From: Syncephalastrum monosporum B8922
Lineage: Eukaryota; Mucoromycota; Mucoromycetes; Mucorales; Syncephalastraceae
Length of the DNA: 64,000 bases
Direction of reading: 5' to 3'
NCBI GenBank assembly: GCA_000697355.1
Contig: JNEN01000637.1
Location: forward strand, 18,362-82,361
Shown here: piece by piece, positions 57,046 through 64,000 of the stretch
Layout of the letters: every line of letters starts with the position of its first letter
Numbering within the stretch: position 1 is the first letter of the stretch
The notes under the pieces: model-generated
What the model was told of the DNA's origin: nothing
Databases searched by the model: none
The model's input: only the letters and a program-made list of their open reading frames with translations
Made by a program: the position numbers and the translations under genes

Positions 57046-58765
57046 ATGGTAAACCCATTCTGTCTGGATCTCGTCCGTGCCTAATCCCTGTATAGACAAA
57101 CTACATCTTGTTCGAGTCCGCCTCCGGATATGCTCTCTTTGAGCGTCTTCAATCGGAGGAGATTGGTGGTAAGCTCGAGGCTGTCCAGAAGACCATCGAT
57201 GATCTGCCCTCTTTCGGCAAGCAAGTCAAGCTCAAGTCGTTTTCGCCTTTCAAGAGCGCTGCTGACGCTCTCGAGAATGCCAACGATGTCTCCGAGGGTA
57301 AGTCCTTTATTGACATGCCGTGCATGTGTGCAGGATTCTCAGTTCCTTTTTTTTTGTTGCAATTTTTTTTTTATTTTTGACAGGTGTTGTCAACGACTCG
57401 CTGAAATCGTTTTTGGAGCTGAACCTTCCCAAGCCTGGCAAGAAGTCCAAGTTCGAGCTCGGTGTGGCCGATAAGAACTTGGCTGGTGCCATCAAGAGCG
57501 AGTGCGGATACGACTGCACCACTGGTGAGCTCGCTCAGGAACTCATCCGTGGCATTCGTCTTTGGTCTGAGCAGCTCCTCTCGCAGCTCAAGGAGGGCGA
57601 TATCACCAAGGCTCAGCTCGGTCTCGGTCACAGCTACTCGCGTGCCAAGGTCAAGTTCAACGTCAACCGTTCCGACAACATGATCATCCAAGCCATCGCC
57701 CTCGTGGACCAGCTCGACAAGGACGTCAACACATTCGCCATGCGCATCAAGGAGTGGTACTCGTGGCACTTCCCCGAGCTCGTCAAGATCGTGTCGGACA
57801 ACTACACCTACGCTCGTCTCGTCAAGGTGATCAAGGACAAGGCCGAGATCAACGAGGAGGTCATTGCCAAAATCAAGGAAGTTCTCAACGATGACGAGTC
57901 TACCACTACCCAAATTGTCGACGCCGCACGTGCCTCCATGGGTACCGACATCTCGCCCGTTGACATGATCAACGTCCTTAACTTTGCTGACCGTGTCATC
58001 AGCTTATCCGAGTACCGCGCAAAGCTCCACGACTACCTGAACTCCAAAATGTCGCAGGTCGCTCCCAGTCTGGCTGCTGTCATTGGCGACGTCATTGGCG
58101 CCCGCCTCATCTCCCACGCCGGCTCGCTCACCAACCTCTCCAAATGCCCTGCTTCCACTCTCCAGATCCTCGGTGCTGAGAAGGCACTGTTCCGCGCCCT
58201 CAAGACCAAGGGTAACACCCCCAAGTATGGTCTGATCTACCACTCCTCGTTCGTCGGCCGCGCTGGCCAGAAGCACAAGGGCCGTATCTCTCGTTTCCTC
58301 GCAAACAAATGTTCCATCGCTTCCCGTATCGACTGCTTCAGCGAGGATCCCAGCCCTAAGTTTGGTGAGGCCCTGCGGTCTCAGATGGAGGAGCGTCTCG
58401 AGTATCTCGCTAGTGGCGTTGCTCCCAAGAAGAACATCGATGTCATGCAGAGTGTCCTTGCGGATATGGCTGCGGACGAGCCCGAGGAGATGGACGTCGA
58501 TGTGAAGGCCAAGGCTGGCGCTAAGCGTGCCCGCGACGACGCTGACGAGAAGAAGGAGGAGGAGACTGCCAAGAAAGCCAAGAAGGAGAAGAAGGAGAAG
58601 AAGAAGGAGAAGAAGGACAAGTCTGAGAAGAAGAAGGACAAGAAGAAGGAGGAGGAGCCCGCTGCCGTCAAGAGCGAGGACAAGGCCGAGAAGAAGAAAG
58701 AGAAGAAGGACAAGAAAGAGAAGAAGGCCAAAAAGGAGAAGAAGGACAAGAAGGAGAAGGCCTAA
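57046..58765 (+). CDS. NOP56: Box C/D snoRNP core protein NOP56
   Basis: Three exons: 57046-57048 (only the ATG), 57096-57297 and 57384-58765, giving 528 aa. The NOP5N domain opens 'TNYILFESASGYALFERL', then 'LENANDVSEGVV'. The central coiled coil and Nop domain carry 'KAQLGLGHSYSRAKVKFNVN', 'MSQVAPSLAAVIGDVIGARL', 'HAGSLTNLSKCPASTLQILG' and 'NKCSIASRIDCFSE'. The tail (about 440-528) is Lys/Glu/Asp-rich KKE/D repeats. 'YDCTTGELAQEL' and length favour NOP56 over NOP58. It pairs with NOP58 and fibrillarin in 2'-O-methylation and pre-rRNA processing in the nucleolus. The start codon is followed at once by a GTAAAC donor; without this intron no in-frame ATG precedes the domain. Confidence 0.92.
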
Positions 58766-59232
58766 GTTTGTTACTGGCAACATCCCTCTCTCACTCTCTC
58801 TCTATCTCTCCCGCTGGCATCCCAACGTTCAACCTATTTCATGCATTTCTCATTATCTTTTTCCTTTGCGTTTCTTTTTTTTCCAATTTTATATATAAAA
58901 GTGTACTCCATTACAGATTGAATCATTTGCGAGTTATTTGGTGGCATGTAGTAAAGCTCATTGTAGGATTAAATCTATCCAGGGTCATGGTCGTAGTCAG
59001 GACCAGGACCAAGCCGTTTGTCGGAATTGTGGGTGAGTTACCATGGTAGCACTAACACAGTGTCTAGAGGCATACTGGTTCTTTGGCCCTACGGTGATGA
59101 GTATCATTGACCCAACCAGATCTATTATCGCTATGATAAGTACATTACGCTGTCAGAGGCACACGGATTATGTGTAGTCATGTTATCTCATTCATTGGTT
59201 CAATTTACTAGCTTTATTGAGCATTAAATCTT
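58766..59232. other. Convergent 3' intergenic region
   Basis: It holds a CT-repeat tract (about 58784-58810) after NOP56 and AT-rich sequence before the stop of the membrane protein gene. Nothing else supportable. Confidence 0.5.
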
Positions 59233-60537
59233 TTATATGGACCGCCGAGTTAAATCAGCTGGCGCATAATTATTACAGTTGTCTTGCGGAATGTGGCTAG
59301 GCTTTTCATTGAGACCCAGGATAGAGTGCTTTTCGTCTTGGGAATAGGAATCAAACTGATATGCATCATGATCATCGTGAAGGTGTTGCCGTAGGTGGGG
59401 TGCTTCCCATTTGTGTCCGTACCATGATACCAAGTAAAGACCTATCATAACCAAGTACTGCAATGCAAGCATGGCTAGAACTGACCCTGTTTCTGCTCGC
59501 TCGGTGAAATATTTCATGGTCTCGTCATCTTTGCCGCTTGTCGAGCTATGATCACCGTAGAGGCCGTATCCAAGCACAATATACAAGAACACGAGAACAC
59601 CACCAATGGCGTCAACCACAGGGAGGATGATCACCAGAATGGCGTAGGCTGTGAAGGAGCCAATGGATGGGATCTGCTGTCGCTGGATATAGACCAATAA
59701 TGGCAAGAGACCTGCCATCGACCACTCTGCGCCGGTTTGGAGTACCCAGGATACTATGCCAGGGATGTCAATAGCATTGGCAAGGCGAAACGGTTCGGTG
59801 CCGTTTCTCGAGGATGCAGGCACCGTTTCCAGCGGAGACGGCTGAGGAAAGCTTCTTATAGATGTGTCAGTCCCAGCCAGGCCTGTGTCCTCCTCCGGTA
59901 TGCCGAAAGTGTTTGTCTCTGCTATAGCGGTGTTGCTACCGACTACCAGGGTTGTGGACATCGATTCTGTACGAGTCGGGCTTGCAATTGGCTCCACCGC
60001 GGATGCCGTGTGATTTTGGTTTGCACCGCTGGATTTATGGTAGCGGAACGGCGCCAGTTCCTTGGGCGTGCGGGTTTCGTTGAAGATCGTACATAAGACG
60101 ATTATCACCGCACATAGATAGCCGCTGTACAAGAGCAAACGCGATATCGTACCGCGCCATCCACCTTGCTGCCTTGCCACGCGCCATAAGACGTATAGAG
60201 CGATGATCCAGTTTATGGCTTCGGATAAACTATCCAGGATTCTCACCAGCGCAGAGCATTCAATACACTCATATGCCTTGTCGCTAAACCAGTACTTGTA
60301 GAAGGCGCGATGAAGTATGAGCGTGTAAATTGCGACGGCCAAAAATGCAGAAATAAAGAGCAGCGTGCCAGGGAATTCAAAAAACTGCGTGAGCTCGGCG
60401 GACTGGCGTTGTCGTTGTCGTTGTCGTTGTTGTCGGCGGCGGCGCAATTGAAGCGCAGTCTTGGCACACAGAAACGCGCTCATGGACAACCCCACCAGCC
60501 TGCTAGTGACGTTTACCCAAAATATGGTGTTCGTCAT
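59233..60537 (-). CDS. Orphan multi-pass membrane protein (434 aa)
   Basis: A single exon from ATG 60537 to TAA 59233. I do not recognise the family. Hydrophobic segments lie at about 5-25, 56-76, 107-123, 134-152, 262-283, 294-327 (one long or two short) and 356-377, so seven or eight spans. A Gln/Arg repeat (about 35-46) in the first loop is coded by a 'gttgtc' tandem near 60411-60440. The loop between spans 4 and 5 (about 153-260) is Ser/Thr-rich with several N-x-S/T sites, which places it outside the cell or in the lumen. The C-terminal tail is soluble, with His/Asp-rich sequence. A seven-span receptor-like topology is possible, but no GPCR motif is seen. Confidence 0.65.
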   Translation of the reverse strand: MTNTIFWVNVTSRLVGLSMSAFLCAKTALQLRRRRQQRQRQRQRQSAELTQFFEFPGTLLFISAFLAVAIYTLILHRAFYKYWFSDKAYECIECSALVRILDSLSEAINWIIALYVLWRVARQQGGWRGTISRLLLYSGYLCAVIIVLCTIFNETRTPKELAPFRYHKSSGANQNHTASAVEPIASPTRTESMSTTLVVGSNTAIAETNTFGIPEEDTGLAGTDTSIRSFPQPSPLETVPASSRNGTEPFRLANAIDIPGIVSWVLQTGAEWSMAGLLPLLVYIQRQQIPSIGSFTAYAILVIILPVVDAIGGVLVFLYIVLGYGLYGDHSSTSGKDDETMKYFTERAETGSVLAMLALQYLVMIGLYLVSWYGHKWEAPHLRQHLHDDHDAYQFDSYSQDEKHSILGLNEKPSHIPQDNCNNYAPADLTRRSI

Positions 60538-61861
60538 GATGGAAGGCAGAAAAGTGGAAGAGAACGCTGCGCAATCGAACTTCTCTGCTTCTGGGACAAA
60601 AGTCTATCTGAGTTGATGCTGAGTATTCGCCGCCCTGATGTAACCATCGACGCTCATATTTAAGGGAAAGGGCATTGTAATACAGTACCTCAGCACAGTG
60701 ACACGCCAGACCAGGCTGTAACACGTACATTTACCAATGGAACGAGCGGGCAAGCATTGATATTTCTGAACCCCCTTTATGGTATTTATAAGGTTCAAAC
60801 ATGCAAATTAGGAAATACACAGACACTATATGTGAACCAAGGAAGTCAATGGTTTTCTTGTGAAGATATGGATCTGTTCAAGTACTCAACATGACAAGAT
60901 ATCATATTAATCTACGTTATTTGTATTCATCGGCAGATAGCTGCTATACCATAAGAAATTAGGATATGGATCTCTTGTGCGAGGGATCACTCTGTTTAGA
61001 AAAATTGTATACCGCTTCCATGGCACTATGCAAGCAAACACACCAACAGCACGAGCAACTTTATCATGCTGTACTACAACAGAAACCAGAGTAGGATAAG
61101 GTCACATACAGCTATATTTTCTGCCCTTCGTTTGCCCTTACCAACACGCTCTCGCGTAAATCAAGAAACGAGACAAAACATTGGATATGGGAATCCCAAG
61201 AAAAAGAATTAAAGTACTGCATTGTAAAGTTGGCCCTTTTGTTGACGTCAATGTCTCCTAGCCGTAAACTATCAGGACTTCCAACCACCAAGGAAACCTT
61301 TGCCTAAGTTGCTGCTCTTTATACGGTGCTTCTCTGCGTCAACATATTTAAAATGGGATTCGTTTGACCACATACATTAACATGTCGCTTAGACAATACT
61401 TGGCTGATGTAACGCGCGAGTGCTTGCAGCTTTCAGGGTGGTTCATTATCCGGAATTACTGTGATGTCTGATGTGTACGCAAGCTGGTATTGCCCTGGTT
61501 TTCAGTCATGTGTATATGACTTCCAACGTTCTCACCCTATTCCAGTGGCTCCTCCCTGTCTGGCACTTCCTGAAGCCCTTCTTTATACCTTATACGAAAG
61601 TACAGTAATTTCTCATATTCCCCAAGACTGTGAGGGCGGACAGTCAAAGAAAGAAAAGGATCAATGCGGGGGTTTCTTGAGAGTGCAGCGTGTTTGGCGA
61701 TGGAACCAAAGCTATGAGAAATCAGAGTCACTGCCTATAGTCGTCATAAATCAATTTTTGGAAGAGAAGCAGAGTGCAGAGTCGTTTATACAGCATGAGA
61801 CTCTTATTTTTTATGTATGGCCCAAAGTGCGTGCGATGGGAGATTTACATGTGAAATAAAT
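60538..61861. other. Intergenic, AT-rich
   Basis: The best open frame (61461-61859 plus, 132 codons) has no motif and I do not call it. No RNA gene recognised. Confidence 0.4.
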
Positions 61862-63377
61862 TCACCTGAGATCCAGATGCGCAAACTGTAAACCTGGACA
61901 GACGTCATGAAGACGCTGCAAGGCTTGATCTATATATATAAACCCTGCGAGACCCACTTGAACGGTTTCGAGCGTTCTAGCGCCACCTGATTCCGCGAGG
62001 TTGCTGAGGAAGTCATCGTAGCCGTATACAGCTATCCCAGATATGAAGATGTGCTTGATTTGCGGAAGGACTCCGAGACCGCTCATGTCGAGCTGCGTGA
62101 GGTCGAAAGTGCGATCGTAGGAGCAGTCGATCATGCGCACGCTGCTGAGCTGGCGTAGTCGGCAGATAGTCGGCATGATATGTCTTGCTGTGTTTCTTGC
62201 CACTCCAGAGACCGTGAGGTGGACGAGGTTAGGCGCAAGCGACAGGAGCTGAGACAAGTCGGCGTTATAGTTGCCTGTTCTTCTGTTGCTGTTCGAAGCT
62301 TCAATGTGAAGCTCTAGCAAAGGCTGCAGCGCTTGACGAGTACGCCCGATGATGCGAACGTAGTGGAGCTTGCCGAGGTAAAGGCGCGTCACTGTTCTGA
62401 GAGCACGCTCAAAAAAGAATACCAAACGTTCAAGTAGAACGTTCATTCTTTTTTCTAGCTCTACTTCTTGTAGTCCTAGGATACCATCATCTTGGTTGAC
62501 CATCGCCGTAAGAGCACTGTTCGATGCATTCTCGCTTCCCACATAGAATGTCCTTATATATGGCGTATCTACCAGCGCGGTTGGTATGAAGTCATTCATA
62601 AAATATCCTCTATTCGAGGCAGTATCGGAGTTGACGATCCGTAGGACTCGTAAACGAGGCAGACATGGCAGGTAGTTTCGAGGACTTCTGACAGCATACG
62701 AACGCTGCGATATTTGAAGAGCACGCAAGTTCGTATGTTGTTTCAGAACAGTATCTCTTTCGTCTTCAAAATCGGGCCCACGAGATGTTGTTCGATCAAC
62801 GCAGTTTAAGATGATAAGGTGGGGGCACATCTGGAGAAGAACATGGATGCTGTGGCATTCGTCCGTCTCGATGCGAAGCCTCGTGAGTTTTCAAACATGG
62901 CACCAAAAGTCGAGGGGGCACCGTTCAAGTCAAATCGAAACAGGCTACCCTGGTGGTTCATGGGCATAGAGCGGCTGTCTCGGAAATCGATGATATCTTT
63001 TGATGAAAGAAAGTAAGCGACCGAAAATATCCTCTCACAAGATCTCGAAACCTACCCAAATCTCTAATATTCGCATGACGACAATGCGCATCGATAAGTA
63101 AGAACAACCATCCTGGGAGTTCTTCCATCTTGATGGTGGTTGTTGTAAGGGCTGGGGTGAATAAAGCAAGTAGGACATTAATCCACGACTCGTGGAAGAC
63201 GAGACCACGGAGATCGATCGTCACTGGAAGCATATTCCTCAAATCGGACAGACGAGCGTTCCATGCCTTGTTCACGCGTAAACATGTTGTCAGAACTTGA
63301 TGTTCGTTTTCAAAAATATGTTTCAGTATCTCGATTGGAAGACGTGGGAGAGGATCAATTCGGTTTGGCGATTGCAT
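61862..63377 (-). pseudogene. F-box / leucine-rich-repeat-like protein, apparent one-base frameshift
   Basis: Exons 63377-63056 and 62996-61862. The first opens 'DPLPRLPIEILKHIFENEHQ' and 'TCLRVNKAWNARL', a clear F-box (about residues 8-50). The intron (59 nt, GTAGGT...CAAAAG) joins in phase to 'IIDFRDSRSMPMNHQGSLFR' and 'GAPSTFGAMFEN'. At about 62885-62896 the natural reading ('LTRLRIETDECHSIHVLLQM') continues one frame over, so one base appears missing. From there 323+ codons run open to 61862, with leucine-rich blocks ('LPRLRVLRIVNSD', 'LSLAPNLVHLTVSG', 'LRQLSSVRMIDCS'). By family it would be an SCF substrate adaptor. The break could be a sequencing error, a young pseudogene, or an unusual intron (weak GTTTCG donor). 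Confidence 0.65.
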
Positions 63378-64000
63378 GTTGAGGCGTTAGAAGAGAGAAG
63401 AAAGGAAGATGTGTGAGATAAGAACTGTAGGTAAGCATATTTATCAGCCCCCTTTGTTTTCTTTGTCCTTGTATGAGTTTTCATTTCTTTGTATGAATTT
63501 CTTTATACGAATATCGTTTCAGTCACTGGCTTTTAAACGGATTTCTGGTTTCGTGAATGACAGCGAAGACATCTTTTACCCGACAGCCACTGTATACCGA
63601 CTACTTAGGATGGCAACAGTGAAGAGAATACTATGGAGGGGCGTTTGCGAGAAAGGGTTCATGTGTCACACTGTAGGAAAAGAAATACTGATCTATCCCG
63701 GCAAAATACTGGATGACTCCAACTACTGGATGACTCCAACTACTGGATGACTCCTAAAGGTGTAAAAATGTATTTTGGATGACTAGAAAAACCACTCTAC
63801 TCAAACGTGAGCTGTGAAATATATTGATAACTGTAGACTGTTGCTATTATATTAGCAGTAGGCACTAATCTACTGGCGCCGCTATAGGTGTATACGTGCT
63901 GTCGGTATTTCAATGACCACCTTGTAGGTGCTACGTATGGTTGTGCTGCGTCGCTTGGTGTAAGAGGGTAGTTAAGGTAGTATGGGCCAAGGCACTTGTA
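63378..64000. other. Intergenic with a 17-bp tandem repeat
   Basis: No gene is supportable. A TATA-like 'ATAAATA' on the minus strand near 63440 may serve the F-box gene. The tandem repeat is listed separately. Confidence 0.45.
63707..63754. repeat. 17-bp tandem repeat, about 2.8 copies
   Basis: The unit TACTGGATGACTCCAAC is repeated exactly twice, followed by a partial third copy (63741-63754). A related 'ggatgact' recurs at about 63778. Confidence 0.85.

Noticed and set aside
58004..58783. Leu-rich 259-codon minus-strand frame
   Set aside because: Shadow of the Lys/Glu-rich NOP56 tail; poly-Leu arises from the complement of AAG/GAG repeats.
61461..61859. 132-codon plus-strand frame
   Set aside because: No motif or conserved pattern; ends just before the F-box gene 3' end on the other strand; likely chance.

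Overview
The window comes from a eukaryote, most likely an early-diverging filamentous fungus of the Mucoromycota (Mucorales-like). The reasons are short introns (about 45-160 nt, nearly all GT-AG), dense genes on both strands, TATA boxes close to short leaders, fungal versions of housekeeping genes, an ATG16 that keeps a WD40 propeller, and relics of repeat families I associate with Mucoromycota. The species cannot be named. Coordinates for multi-exon genes come from splice sites I read by eye and checked by reading phase.

Layout. 1-6.4 kb is gene-poor and eroded: a multiply frameshifted gene relic (2223-3316, minus), a tyrosine-recombinase relic (4102-4888, minus), and small direct repeats. 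6.4-18 kb is a transport block: a full-size ABCB pump (minus), a divergently transcribed siderophore-iron MFS transporter (plus) with a GATA-factor motif in the shared promoter, and a P2B Ca2+-ATPase (minus). 18-33.6 kb holds core genes: a SNF2 helicase of the Rad5/Rad16/Uls1 group with an apparent 3-nt microexon (minus), sulfide:quinone oxidoreductase (plus), the ribosome-biogenesis factor Utp22 (plus), ATG16 with WD40 repeats (plus) and dynactin p27 (minus).

34-44.7 kb is the most unusual part. It is a head-to-tail array of three large intact paralogues of a family I cannot identify (635, 600 and 589 aa), followed by two decayed copies, with a 69-aa secreted defensin-like peptide gene (minus) between the relics.

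45-64 kb returns to core genes: proteasome ATPase Rpt4 (plus), an SLC25A46-like mitochondrial carrier (minus), a secreted double-psi beta-barrel protein (plus), a Sec2-type Rab GEF (minus), an Aim32-like thioredoxin-like ferredoxin protein (minus), NC2beta/Dr1 (plus), NOP56 with its ATG alone on the first coding exon (plus), an orphan multi-pass membrane protein (minus), and an F-box gene that appears to carry a one-base frameshift (minus).

Most genes are independent eukaryotic units rather than parts of an operon. Functional themes recur: Utp22 and NOP56 act in pre-rRNA processing, Rpt4 and the F-box protein in protein turnover, and the carrier, SQR and Aim32-like protein in mitochondria. 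The best candidate for undescribed biology is the 34-44.7 kb family array.
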